Source of the DNA: Erigeron canadensis
Taxonomy: Eukaryota > Streptophyta > Magnoliopsida > Asterales > Asteraceae
Direction of reading: 5' to 3'
Assembly: GCF_010389155.1 (NCBI RefSeq)
Contig: NC_057762.1
Span: 4,823,513 to 4,887,512, forward strand
DNA: 64,000 bases
Shown here one piece after another: positions 1-11,288 of the stretch. A program made the position numbers and the translations under genes. The stretch's first letter is position 1; the number at the start of each line of letters is the position of its first letter. Under the pieces are notes generated by a model that was given only the letters and a program-made list of their open reading frames with translations, searched no databases and had not been told where the DNA came from.

Positions 1-928
1 GCGCTGTCCATAATTACCTACGGTTCATTCCCTGAACTGTGGGATATGAATTTGATAGCAGTGAACAAGAACTGAACAAGTACATGTACGAACTAGGACA
101 TAATAAAGATCAAGTACGGTGGTATAAATGTATTTAAGATCCTGCCCATTCAAGACTTAGATACTTCTTTAAACAGTTTAAGAATCATTTCATAAGTGGT
201 TCAAGATCAAGCTCATAATATAGTACGTAAAATAGTTCAAGAACATATGTACAAGTACAAAAATAGTTTTCATGCTTTTCAGTCCCCGATAAAGAACTTT
301 GAACAAAATGTACGAAAAGGGGATTAGTGAACTCACTGTGATCTGGTACAAGCACAGAGAACAAGTACAGAGATAGATAAGTTTTATCTATCACAATCCA
401 AACACGTCTTGATGGATGCCTAAGTACATATCATTGATCATAAATAAGTACATATATTAGTTCATGTGATTAATTAATCACTGAAATGTCCTTGATGAAC
501 TGATGATTTGGTCCTTTGAAGATCTTTGAACGTTTTGACTCAAAAGAGTTTAATTGAACTTTAAGTACATGAACTGGACTCGAACTGAACGTCTTTGAAC
601 TCACACATAAGTACTTATCGTGTTAATGAGTTGCACATGTCTTTAATAGTGAACTTTAGCCTTAAGAACTCGATTTAGTTGTTCATAGAATTCGTACTTT
701 AGTAATCAAGATAGAACATGTCTTATGTGTACTCAATTAGGGTTTGTACTTTGTACGTTGTTTTATATCGACTCATGAACTAGCTTGATGTTATTAAGTA
801 GCCTTTAATGTGTTTAATCGAATGATAATGATGTTATGAACTGCTTTGATGATTAAGGATCAAGTGTGGTGTGTTATAGAACAAGTTCAAGTTGTTTATT
901 GAATGCACAAAGTCGTTCTGGGGTTTGG
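1..928. other. gene-free stretch rich in GAAC and GTAC words
   Basis: No gene is supported here. The DNA is AT-rich and unusually full of short words such as GAAC, AACAAG and AAGTAC, so it looks like degenerate repeat, perhaps part of a large retroelement flank. The short open frames have no recognisable domain. The words continue into the array that follows, so the two probably belong to one repeat unit; that link is inference. Confidence 0.4.
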
Positions 929-936
929 AAGTACTC

Positions 937-1190
937 AAGATCGTCTCATGTTTTGATCAGAATCGTCCTAGGGTTTCAGAGGCACCAGATCGTCCTAGCT
1001 GACACAAGATCGTCCCATTAGACCCTAGCAAGATCGTTTTAGCTGACAAGAGGTCAAGATCGTCCTGGTTGCACTTCAAGATCGTTTTAAGGGAACAAAG
1101 GTTCAAGATCGTTTTAAGTACATTGAACAAGATCGTCTTAGTAGACCACTCAGGATCGTCCTAGGTACCCAAGCAAGGTCGTCCTAGGTA
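937..1190. repeat. degenerate tandem array, core AAGATCGTCCTA, about 24-nt period
   Basis: Eleven copies of a core close to AAGATCGTYYTA start at about 937, 961, 987, 1006, 1030, 1056, 1078, 1105, 1129, 1152 and 1175. Spacing is 19-27 nt, mostly 22-26. Linkers are variable, but the last two units share CTAGGTACCCAAG, so recent duplication has occurred. There is no coding frame across it. A related hairpin lies downstream at 1343-1367, and the same core decamer recurs in the Sirevirus near 17.58 kb. Function is unknown. Confidence 0.75.
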
Positions 1191-1342
1191 CCCAAGAACA
1201 ATGAACAAGTACGAGATCATTTCAAGAACAAGTGTTTGAGCTAAACCAATCCAAAGGATTAGTTACCCATTTAACGTACCAACAACATCACAACACCACA
1301 CAAGATCGAATGAACAAGAACAAGAACCAAGATAGCAGCCTA

Positions 1343-1367
1343 GGACGATCTTGGGACAAGATCGTCC
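1343..1367. repeat. perfect 11-bp inverted repeat (GGACGATCTTG / CAAGATCGTCC)
   Basis: The two 11-base arms at 1343-1353 and 1357-1367 are exact reverse complements with a GGA loop. The right arm carries the same AAGATCGTCC word as the upstream array. It could fold as a short RNA hairpin or be a protein-binding palindrome; neither can be decided here. Confidence 0.7.
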
Positions 1368-1370
1368 CAT

Positions 1371-2260
1371 CTCAAGGCCGTCCCACTGCCCAAAACGGGT
1401 TGGAACAAGAACAGAACATTGCACGAAGATCTAGATCGATTCCGGGACTTGTTAAAACATAGAACTAGTACATATATGCACAATAACATTAACCATTAAC
1501 ACTTTTAACGATTTCAAGACCATCTATAACATGAACAAGGTATGGCACATCAAGAACAAGTTTTCCTTAACTTTCAAAAATGGGTTTTGTAAATTAAAGC
1601 ATGTTATGACCCAAATTTGTTCACATAAATGTTATTAAACACATTTAGACACAAACCCATTAATCATTAACACGATTTCATGTCAAAATTGGACCAAATC
1701 ATCAAGAACATGAACTTAAAAAAATACACTTTTAATTTGATCAAAAACTCATAATTTGTTGTTGTTACATGAGATTTGATTCCGGAAAAATGTTTTGATT
1801 ATCACAAGGATGCTAAAAGTATAAATGATTTTGGTTTAACAATCCAAAATCAAAAGATGAATTTTGTGTGTGAAAATGTGGCTGCACTATGTGTTTCTAG
1901 AGTGACAAAGAAAAAAGAAGAAGGAGATGAAATATGGTTGTTCCTCTCTCTAGGTTTCTCATCCTTTTCTTTATATACCTTTCCCATATTAAATGAACTC
2001 AATAAATGCAAGGACCATTTGCGAATATTTTGGTCTAGAACTTTTATGAACATGAACGTTTATGATCCGAACTTTAATATTTCATTGTACTTAGTCATGA
2101 ACTCGTCATATAAATCAAGATTTAAGCTCAAATTGACCTTCATATAAGCACATAATTTAGGTCTAAAGTACGTCAAGAACTTAGATAATTTGAACTATCT
2201 AGCCGTTCAAGTGGCGAAAGTACGTTTCAAAGAACTTATTAAGAACATTTCTAAGACGGT
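1371..2260. other. gene-free stretch
   Basis: AT-rich sequence with no supported gene. Open frames of 67 and 123 codons overlap on opposite strands around 1776-2147, but neither shows a known motif, and the area reads like the eroded body of the element whose 3' end follows. Confidence 0.4.
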
Positions 2261-2266
2261 TGTTAC

Positions 2267-2491
2267 AGTATACCGTCTAAAGGTGAAGAAAAGAAGACAA
2301 CAACATGCAGTCAGTGCAAGGAACGTGGTCATACGAGGTTGACTTGTGGTGCACCCATGTCATCATAAACATCTTTTCCTCTATCGAGAGAGTATGGATC
2401 CTCATCAAAATCAAAAGGGAAATCTAAATCCCAATCAAAATCGAAATCACACTCATCTCCTTTCGGGACTGTTAATTTAGGGGATTTTTAG
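2267..2491 (+). pseudogene. 3' end of a MULE-like transposase gene, CCHC knuckle, premature stop
   Basis: One reading frame runs from a plausible splice acceptor (TTGTTACAG, ending 2268) to a TAG at 2489-2491. It encodes a zinc knuckle C-X2-C-X4-H-X4-C starting at 2306 (CSQCKERGHTRLTC), followed by a Ser/Lys-rich tail. Such a knuckle near the C-terminus is usual in plant Mutator-like (MuDR-type) transposases, though other knuckle proteins share it. An in-frame TAA at 2366-2368 interrupts the frame between knuckle and tail. No upstream DDE or SWIM coding part was found, so only a 3' remnant is present. A poly(A)-signal-like AATAAA lies about 80 bases after the final stop. Confidence 0.5.
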
Positions 2492-2665
2492 ATGCAAACG
2501 TGGTGTTGTATTAGGTATTGAAGTTACATTGTTATCGAAATTCTGAAGCTTTGTATTCATGGATTTTGTAATAAACTATCTAGTATGTTTTTTAATTTAT
2601 TGTTGAGAAAATTGCAAAAAAAAAAAATTTTTTTTTACAGAATCTCAATATTCAGCAGGATCTCT

Positions 2666-2776
2666 ATGCGATTCTATGATCTCATTGCGATATTGCGATT
2701 CTGATATTGCAATTCTCAAGAATCTCATTGCGATTCTCATAATCTTATTGAGATTGTTGCAGATTATTGCGATTTA
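2666..2776. repeat. degenerate CATTGCGATTCT repeat
   Basis: Words close to CTCATTGCGATTCT recur about six times with variable spacing. This looks like a decayed minisatellite. No coding or RNA signal is seen. Confidence 0.55.
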
Positions 2777-3707
2777 TATGGCTATTTTATGATAATCCAA
2801 AAAACTTAGGTATTTTGATACGATTGTAATAAAAATTGGCTATTGTCGTGATTTACTCTTAAGCTTTTCATTTTACAAAATACGAGTAATATAAATATAA
2901 ATAGACTTCTATAAGTCAGTTTTATTAATTTTTGTCATTTGAAAAGGGGATATAGACAAGTAAATAATAATTATATATTTATAATTAAATTTAGGACATT
3001 GAATAATGTATTTAAAAGATAAAGGGTTAAACATATAACTCTAAACAAATACTCTGTATAAGGATTTTGATATTATGTAAAAAAAAAGTGGTCAAAGATA
3101 TGTATGTGTCTATCATATGTGAAAATACCAACAAGAGGCAATATACATAAAAGGGTCCACAATAGACACAAACTAATATTTATAATACAGTAAAGTTTTG
3201 ATTAAAGAAACGAGCGCATGTCAATATTATGTTGGGGGTATTTTTAGAAAATTATTGAATTTCTATGTTTATTAAGACAAAAACAATAAGTATATTAATT
3301 AATTTGTTGGCCTAGGAGTTATAGGGGGCATTACCCCCGGTAGTTTACTCTTACATCCGCCCATAAGTGACGGATTTAAAAAGAAAAAACATGCGTGTGC
3401 AATTTAGTTGGACCTAGTGGGAAAAATTTGGAGTCAAGTTTTAAAGAACATCACGTATGTCAAAACAACATCCAAATTATTACAATTAAAAAATCACCAT
3501 CTAAGTCAGCCGAATTGTTCACGACAAAATTCCATTGTGGAACGTTGCAACAGGCAATATCAATTCTACTTTCACAAGAAGATATAACGAACTACACTAA
3601 TGAACTCAAGTTCAAACCCAAATAATGTTATATACTAGAATGATTAATCAAAAACCAATATATATATCAACAAACAAATAATCGTATTAACTATTAGCAT
3701 ATCTTTA
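2777..3707. other. gene-free AT-rich stretch
   Basis: Contains A/T homopolymers and a 76-codon open frame at 3395-3625 with no recognisable domain or gene structure. I see nothing else to annotate. Confidence 0.4.
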
Positions 3708-4753
3708 TCTTTATATATACTAAAAGACAACTGACCTAATGACTTATTAACCAATTACAGCTCTCGATTTTATCAAATTGATTTTTGATGATGTCATTAT
3801 TTAATTTTAACAAAATTTTATTTAATTAATATATTATATATAGGTAATTAAATATAAAAAAAAAAGTCGAGGAGATATATGTTTCACTCATATACATATT
3901 TAGATAAATACAATATCAAACCCATTAACTACCTAATTTATATCTTTAATTACTTAAACCTAATACAAGTATATAATATTAAAGTATGTATATATTCTAA
4001 CGTTAACATATATGAAAAGGTTGATACGATCGAAGATTACTTTCATTGTTATAAATGTTCTTTGTATATATTTAGATTAATTAATAACCTAAAATATATA
4101 TAAAAAACAATGTAGTATTACATCTTCATGTCGAAAAGAAAAGAAACTAAAAATCATGTTTGATATACATTCCAAGACAACAAAAATAAGAAAATCGACT
4201 TTTGATTTTTGATATTCAAAATCAAGAAAATTTTGTTGTTTGTTGGATGTGTTATTGAATATTTCTTTCAATCTGTACATAATTTGTAAAGTATAATTTT
4301 TGCCTATTTTGTGAATTATTAACATGCTAATTATTTTGATGTAAAATAGATAGTGGTGGAAGACTTTAATCGTGTAAATATTTAATATTTAATCATGAAT
4401 AATATACGTACATAAACCACAAATCATATAACAACAAAACTTATACTTAATGCAAAACTTGATCAATATGAAAATCAGAAACATCAAACTCTAACATTTT
4501 AAAGTATTTAACAAATAATAATAATGTTTTTTTATAATAGAGTTTTATTATGTCTTGTACAGTTATTGATAAATAAAATACTACTTTTTATGCATGCAAT
4601 AAGCTGTTAATGACAATCCTTATGACTGTCATTATTAGGACAAAAGTAATTCATAAAACCCCTTTACAATATTAATATTTATACTTCTTGATCATAAAAT
4701 AAGATGATATAGTTCACTTTTTATTCCGTGGATATACACGGGCTAAAATCTAG
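3708..4753 (+). mobile_element. non-autonomous Helitron, family 1
   Basis: The 5' end reads A|TCTTTATATATACTAAAAG, followed by the family head (about AACTAATGACTTATTAACCAA, then a CTCTCGATTTTATCA block). The 3' end has a perfect 5-bp hairpin CCGTG-GATATA-CACGG at 4725-4740, then nine bases, then CTAG followed by T. A TC start, a hairpin close to the 3' end, CTRR and insertion between A and T are the published Helitron signatures. There is no Rep/helicase frame, so it would depend on an autonomous element. The next element of the same family abuts it. Confidence 0.65.
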
Positions 4754-4756
4754 TTT

Positions 4757-5833
4757 TATTATACTAAAACACAGTTGTTCTAATAACTTATCGAACAATC
4801 ACAACTCTCGATTTCATAATGTTGACTTTTGTTTTTAATATTGACTTTAATTTACACTTTTTTGTTTTCTATCACAAATTTATACTTTTTACCCGATAAT
4901 TTTAATATAATAAACAAATATAATAATAACTAATATATATCCGATAGAATAATAACTAATACTTCTCTAATAAAATAATAACTAATATATATTCAATTTA
5001 TATTTTTTACCAATTTAATATAATAAACAAACATAATAATAACTAATATATATATCCGATAGAATAATAGCTAATATTTATCCAATAAAATAATAACTAA
5101 TATATATCCAATAATATGTTCTATCATATATGTATATATATATATATAATTAATTAAAAATAAATTAAATTTAATGTAAATATATTAAGATTTTAATAAT
5201 AATTGTACTATATTAATTTTAATATATACTAAAAAACAGTTAAACTAATGACTTATTAACTAATAATATCGTTCGATTTCATCAAACTGACTCTCGCCGA
5301 GGTTATCATTTAGTTTTTTACATAGTTTTTCAAATGATGAATGATGATATATCCTTCCAATGTTCTTTTATTACATTAGTTTTCTTTCTATTAGTTTAAC
5401 ATTCTTGGCATTTGAATTGAACACTTAGGCGACGTTTGGTTCACAAAATATTTTTGTAAGAAATGGAATCTGTCAACGGAATTAGATATTGAAGGAATGA
5501 AATTTGATAGAATGTTTTTTGTTTTCTTAAAATTCAAGAAAATGAATGAATGGAATTCCATCCAATGACCCCAAGGAATGGAGATTTCATCATTTGATGG
5601 AATATGTACATTCCAATAGAATGAAATTCCATCATCTTTTGACAACCAAACGTACCACGGAATGGAATTCAATTCCAATTCCATCAGAACCTGTGAAACC
5701 AAACGTGCCCTTATTATCCACTTATATCATCAACTTTGAACTTATAAGCTTTTATGAGTTACACGTATTAATATCTAATATTAATAATGTCACAAGTCTC
5801 GTGTCCAGTGTTGAACACGGGTGTAAAATCTAG
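4757..5833 (+). mobile_element. two-headed composite Helitron, family 1, copy 1
   Basis: A family-1 head starts at about 4757 (TATTATACTAAAA then ACAGTTG) and a second head at about 5223 (ATATATACTAAAAAACAG), but there is only one 3' end: a CGTGT...ACACG hairpin around 5797-5819 followed by CTAG at 5830-5833. Nearly the same two-head, one-tail layout recurs at about 62486-63371, so the composite seems to have moved or been copied as a unit. A MITE interrupts this copy at 5428-5710. The exact 5' TC is not clear. Confidence 0.6.
5428..5710. mobile_element. Tourist-like MITE with TTA target duplication
   Basis: The terminal inverted repeats are GGCGACGTTTGGTTCACA at the left and the complement of GGGCACGTTTGGTTTCACA at the right, flanked by TTA at 5425-5427 and 5711-5713. 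TTA/TAA 3-bp duplications are typical of PIF/Harbinger MITEs. The 283-bp body is rich in GGAATTCCAT-like words and lacks coding capacity. The related Helitron at 62.5-63.4 kb lacks this insert, which supports the boundaries. Confidence 0.75.
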
Positions 5834-7292
5834 TATAAGAAGTAAATTAAATTACCTGAAAAGGATTGAAAGCCAACATATTGATTCATGCATATATGCT
5901 CAATTGCAAATTGTGATATTCCGTATTCTGGCCGGGGATGGGAGACAAATTAAGAGACTGAAATTTTACATTTTGATTTACAATTAGATCAGGTTGGATA
6001 TATATATATGTATAGTTAGGTTATTATGAGAACTAATTTTTTATCGAGAACTACGATAACCATTTAAAACCATTAGATTAGATTAATCAATGGTTATTAA
6101 CAAATGATGGCATATTTGTAATTATTGTGATAAAAACTAACTTGCAAATAAATAAAATTTCCGTAAAGGGCATAATAGGTAATAAAAAAATAAAGAAACG
6201 CACAGCCGAGAAAATCATGGAGCTCGTTACTTTTTGTTTTGAATGTCAACTTTATTATTAATTGATTAATTTATTAATTTTTTTACTCAATCATTACATG
6301 TGTTAAAGAAACTGAATTATATTCACACGTAATTCGGCATGGTGAAATATATGAACACTAGAACACTTAAAATTTAGAAACACATTTGCACATGATATTA
6401 ACTAAAATATACGAGTATATATTATTCACGTGTGACAATATGCATGTGATGTACACATATGTTAGGATAGGAATGTGTTTATTTTAGGATTAAATTTAAC
6501 ATGTGTTCGGTGTACACATGTATTACGGTGTGAATATATTTATTTCATGGTCAAAAGGAACATGTGTTTCAGTGTACATATGTGTTACAGCGTATATGTG
6601 TTTATTTTTAATAATTTGTTAAACCTGCATATTTACTAATAGATGATGTTAAAACTTAAAAGGAACATAACATTTGCATCTATATCTATATATAATAAAA
6701 AGTTGAATCATGGTAGTGGAAAAATTAGTGCATTCTTGACGATTTATCAATGGGTACTTAATGGGTTTATTAGGGTACTTAATGGGTTGATTATTTTGGT
6801 GTAGTTTATTTGTGGTTTTCTAATTTGTTTCATTATCTATTTTGCATTCATATAATAGTGTCATTAATTGTTTTACTTAATTAGTTAATGTTGTTTAGTT
6901 TGGATCAGCCAATGCATACAGTGGACATAAATTTAAGGTATACATTACGTTGTTGTTTCAAATCTACATACGGTTTATTGTTTGTTTTTTAATTGACCCA
7001 TCTATGTTTTAATGATGGCTAAAGAACATCCATGTTTGTTCGCATGTTAATTCTTCACGTACCTGTAGGCAATTTTTTTGAATTTTATGAAGATTAATTT
7101 GTTAATTGATAACGAGATTGGAGAAAATCATGTCCTCTTTATTAAATAAATTGTTAATCATTTAATAGTTTTATAAATTTACAATACTGTCTCTGTAGAA
7201 TAAGAGTTCTCACAGTTCTTGACATTTTATTAGTTCTTGATTTATCTTTTTACTATATATATATATATATATGTATGTATATATATAATTAT
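5834..7292. other. gene-free stretch with fragmentary repeat ends
   Basis: No gene is seen. Around 6010-6060 there is a (TA)n tract followed by TTATGAGAAC words like the ends of the foldback elements. At about 6680 a TCTATATCTATATATAATAAA string resembles a Helitron 5' end but has no matching 3' end. At 7195-7250 a GTTCTCACAG...TTTTTACTA(TA)n string resembles a foldback right end. These look like eroded fragments. Confidence 0.4.
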
Positions 7293-7780
7293 AGGGTAAA
7301 GTTATTTTGAGAACCTTTTTTTTTGCAAGAACCTTTGAGAACTTTTCAAATCAAGCTCAACCGATGATTGTTCTTTACATGAAAATTGTTTTTTGATTAT
7401 TTTCTGAATAACTTATGTGTAATTTTAAAGTTTATAATTGTGTGGAATATGGATTATCATCCGTAATACAATTATGTGGAGATTTGGATTCTTGATCACA
7501 TGTGCACGAATATTGCTATGATCACATGTATGCAAGTCGATCACATGTAATCATAACAATATTCGTGCACATGTAATCAAGAATCCAAATCTCCACATGA
7601 TTGTATAACGGATGATACTCCATGCCTCCACACAATTATAAACTTCAAAATTACACATAAGTTATTCAGAAAACAATCAAAAAACAATTTTCATGTAAAG
7701 AATAATTATCGGTTGAGCTTGATTTGAAAAGTTCTCAAAGATTCTCGCAAAAAAATGGTTCTCAAAATAACTTTTCACTA
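7293..7780. mobile_element. long foldback (palindromic) element bounded by (TA)n
   Basis: Nearly the whole element is an inverted repeat of about 240-bp arms around a centre near 7540. The left end reads AGGGTAAAGTTATTTTGAGAACC and the right end is the complement of TAGTGAAAAGTTATTTTGAGAACC. Both sides are (TA)n tracts. There is no coding frame. A transcript would fold into a long hairpin. The superfamily is not clear; a TA duplication hidden in the flanking tracts would fit a mariner-type MITE. Confidence 0.75.
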
Positions 7781-8470
7781 TATATATATATATATATATA
7801 TATTGGCTTAGAACTGTTTGGGCTTAATCTTTTGTGTTTTTTTAACATTAAATGACTGAATTGATAAAATGGTTAAATGACAGTTAAATAATTTTGATTG
7901 GATTAGTGACTTAATTACCACTAAGTTTTAAACAAACCGGATTCAATTGAGTATTATGTAGTTTAAGTTTATATATAAGTACAAAATATTAGATCACATA
8001 AGTCTAAAACATAATTTCCCTAATGTTTGTTCAAAAAAAATCTAAAAACCAACTTGGGGCTATATAGTTAATTTAATTTATATCAAAGTAGATCCGCCCT
8101 GGTGGTAATTAACATGTTAACCAATTTTAATTTAACATGCAATCTAACAACTTTTTCTCTAATTTTTTCAGAATTGCTTATATTTTATAGTATAGTATGT
8201 TGTACACAGCTAGCTAGACTAGATGGTACTGTCCAGCTTCAAGGTGATAATGTTGTATCTATTTCTATACGGAAAGAATACGTGCTTTTGTTGGCTTACT
8301 TGCGCATTTACGTGTAGTGTTAATTAATGTGGGTTATATGGATACGCTAGCAATTTTGGTTGATTCTAGTTTTAGATATTGCCCGGTTTCTGTATATTGC
8401 ATTTTAACTTTCTTTGTTTACTGTATATCAATGTAACATACTAATGTAAATGAATTTCTATCTATACTTT
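7781..8470. other. gene-free stretch
   Basis: Begins with a (TA)n tract, then AT-rich sequence. A 71-codon open frame at 8102-8317 shows no domain. Nothing else is supported. Confidence 0.4.
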
Positions 8471-8476
8471 ATATTA

Positions 8477-8560
8477 CTAGCACGGTATCCGCGCAATACT
8501 GCAGTGGTTGTTACAGCGAAGGTATAATGTTGGTCTTGACTGTTTTCAGTAGAAAGGGAA
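8477..8560 (-). mobile_element. Helitron 3' terminus, family 2 (fragment)
   Basis: Read on the minus strand the end is GCAGTATTGCGCGGATACCG then TGCTAG followed by T. The GC-rich CGC/GCG block before CTAG matches the ends at 21286 and 48413. The 5' end was not found, so only the terminus is annotated and the right coordinate is arbitrary. Confidence 0.5.
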
Positions 8561-8711
8561 TATTGTTCGAAGTAGAACCGTGTGGTGTTTCATATCTCCT
8601 AATAAATTAGTCAAATAATAATTAAAAAAACAATTTTGCTCCTAATAAAGCACTTTCAAGTTTCAACCTAATTAAATTTTCTAAACAAAATCCCAAACAA
8701 TACAAACACAC

Positions 8712-8758
<47 letters not shown>

Positions 8759-8763
8759 AATAA
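8712..8763. repeat. (ATA/ATG) trinucleotide microsatellite
   Basis: Uninterrupted ATA units, then ATG/ATA mixed units, immediately next to the start of the Helitron at 8764. Likely length-variable. Confidence 0.9.
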
Positions 8764-9624
8764 TCTTAATATATAATATAAGACAGTTGAACTAACGACT
8801 AATTAACCAATCACATCGTTCGATTTCATCAGATTGACTTTTGATTATGTCATCATTTAGATAAACTACAAATTAAAAATCCTAATAATCATTATCTAAA
8901 TATATTATTATATTAATATTTATATTAATTTGTAGAAAAAGTCTCATTAATTTACATTTTTTTGTTTTTCATCAATAATTTACACTTTTTATCCCTGAAT
9001 ACTTAATTTATATTTATTTTTAGTCATTAATTTGAGAAAAATTTTTAAAATTTACAATCATTTAATTAAATAAAAAAAATTTAACATATGAAATATTTTC
9101 TACAAAAAAATATTTATTTGAAAACCTAATGACTTATTAACAAATATTAGAAGAGTCCTAATTGTTATCAAAAAATATAAAAACAATCCTAATTATTATT
9201 ATATATCATAGAACAAGTGATTGAAAATAAACATATGCGTGTTATTAACGTACATCATGATTAAATACATATACTTCAATATCAAGTCCGGGATCACATA
9301 TATGTTTATATTTTAATTCTTAATTATTTTTTCTAATAATATCATATTATAAGTACATCTATTTCAAAATATATTATAATGGAGAAATTATTATATATAG
9401 TATGTGCCTTGTGAAATAACTATGGCAAACAATTTCATCAATATGTCTAGGCTAATAATGACAGTGAGGAACCTATGATTATTGTATTACAACTTGCAAA
9501 ATATAACACTTAAAACTGTTTTTTTTTTTAAATTGTAAACTTTTATGACTTAAATGTATGAAGATCTAATATTGTTAATATCGTAAATCCTGTGTCTAGT
9601 GTTGGCCACGGGTCTAAAATCTAG
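8764..9624 (+). mobile_element. non-autonomous Helitron, family 1
   Basis: Starts A|TCTTAATATATAATATAAGACAG, continues with the family head (GTTGAACTAACGACTAATTAA, then a CATCGTTCGATTTCATCA block) and ends with a weak GTG...CAC hairpin, GGGTCTAAAAT and CTAG before T at 9625. It is 861 bp with no Rep/helicase. Head and tail match the family-1 elements at 3708, 4757 and 62486. Confidence 0.7.
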
Positions 9625-9954
9625 TAATGATAACAACTACAGAACACTTTTTCAAGAATCAATGGATGAATCAAAAATAAAGAACGAATTTTTTTAACAA
9701 CTATCTAGCAACTAAAAATAACCTTAAAAGTAATAATAATAATAATAATATTAATGGAATCATAAGACGATTATACTTGCATTTATTTGTGGATTGGAGA
9801 ATGAAAATGGAACAGCCGAAGAAGATTAAAAAATGGAATGGGATGGAAGTGTGGAGCAGTGTGTGTGGCGGTGTGGATAAAAAGAGAAACTAGATCTAAC
9901 TCATTTTATTTAGTTGTATTTATATATTTAATTAAAGTATACTATATATATATT
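9625..9954. other. gene-free stretch
   Basis: AT-rich, with a short (AAT)n run near 9732-9750. The 72-codon frame at 9838-10056 runs into the C-rich repeat that follows and is not supported as a gene. Confidence 0.4.
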
Positions 9955-10129
9955 ATCGGGGTCAGGTCGGGTTGGGATAAGCATGACTCGATCCCCGCCC
10001 CGAACCCAAACCAAAAACCCGGTTATCGCCCCGAAACCCGACCCACAACCCTATAATCTTGCCCCAACCCGCCCCTAATTTTTTGATTTCGGGTTTCCTC
10101 ATCGGGTTCGGGTTTTATTGTCATCCCTA
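9955..10129. mobile_element. C/G-rich MITE-like element (TAGGGATGACAAT end)
   Basis: A short island of GGGTTCGGG / CCCGAACCC words that can fold on itself. The right end read on the minus strand is TAGGGATGACAATAAAACCCG, similar to ends near 33750 (TAGGAATGATAATGGGG) and 45736 (AAGGATAGCAATGGAGTGGG). This is probably a small hAT-like MITE family; the target duplication was not resolved. Confidence 0.45.
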
Positions 10130-11066
10130 GTGTTGGGGCGACCATTGGTGGTGGAGCTGAGGCGGCGTCAAGTGGTGTTATATAATTGACGTAAAGTTTA
10201 ATGGGGATATATTTTTAAAAGAAAAATAATTGACAGTTTAATTTAATCATTAATGTTAAAGAGGGTAATGTAGGTAAAAATATTTTAAAAAGAGCTAGGT
10301 GAATGTATTACACAACTTTCAACACTTTCAAAAATAACTTTGTGTTTTTTTATATTAAATAATAGGATAGATTTATAGATAAAACGTATGATGATCCTTT
10401 CAAACATACGAAATTATCTCTCTTTATTATTCATTGAATATGAATATATCCAACCAACTATATGGATAATACTTTTAATAAAATTATTTATAATATAAAT
10501 TTCTCAACCATTAAAATAACTACCTTACACCAATTATTTTTTCATTAATAAGCGTATCGCCACAGTCGCCACCAACGCCTCCGTCATCGTCATTGCTGCC
10601 ACCTGTTGTTGCCACCACCACTCATTGCCACATTAAGCGTCTTTAATACTTCTTTATAAGTCATTCTCACCATCTTTTTTTTTTCAATTAAAGAGTTGAG
10701 AACCTAAAAATATCTTTTTCATTATTCACCAATTTCAATATTTTTACCTAATATAATATTTTTAATATATTTATTTGCAATATACTTCCCTCATCATTTA
10801 AAAAAACTTTGTTTTGTTTTGATCAGCTAAATATTACACAAAATCTATCATACTCCAAAATTACCTTAAGGTTTATATGTCAAGGTTTGAACCTTTGTAT
10901 TTTCCACAAGAGGTATAAGTCGCTACAAAATGGGTTAAGCCACAGCTGCCACATTGTTAACACTTAAAACAATTATAATATCCGTTAATCATACCATTAC
11001 AGCCATCATCAATGCCATTGTGGTTACCAATGCGGCACTGCCAACTTGTGCGAACGTACATCTTCT
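10130..11066. other. gene-free stretch, possible decayed Helitron parts
   Basis: Around 10135-10330 words such as GACGTAAAGTTTAATGGGGATAT and TTAATCATTAATGTTAAAG resemble the interior of the family-2 Helitron at 21286, and 10558-10625 is a CCACC-rich run like the reverse of that family. No complete ends were found and no gene is seen. Confidence 0.35.
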
Positions 11067-11288
11067 TCTTTTTTTTTAAATGTGTATTTCGACTCAGACG
11101 TGGTTGGAGGCAATTTTAATCAACAATCGTTGGACCTCACGAGATCCTGAGCATACGTTGCAGTCTCTCAACCCCCCTCCTTGTGGAAAATTCCAAGATG
11201 GGAAACCCAAGGATTGTGTCAGCCGAGGCTCGAACCCACAACCTTAGGAGAAAACCCATCGGGGCCCCACATAGTGGGAAGTGTAAAC
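11067..11288 (-). mobile_element. SINE-like unit, minus strand, split by a solo LTR
   Basis: On the minus strand a tRNA-like B box (GGTTCGAGCC) lies near 11230 and the unit ends in an A-rich tail that appears on the plus strand as poly(T) at 11067-11080. The 5' part appears cut off at 11288 by the LTR insertion and may continue at 14054-14080, where CCACTGGTAGTTGA could be an A-box region. It would be pol III transcribed if intact. Target duplications of the SINE were not identified, so confidence is moderate. Confidence 0.45.

Noticed and set aside
937..1190. CRISPR-like regularly spaced repeat
   Set aside because: The cores are only about 12 nt, spacers 7-15 nt and irregular, no cas genes, and the window is a plant nuclear sequence.
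1776..2147. 123-codon plus-strand open frame
   Set aside because: No recognisable domain or gene structure; overlapped by an antisense frame and located in repeat-like DNA.
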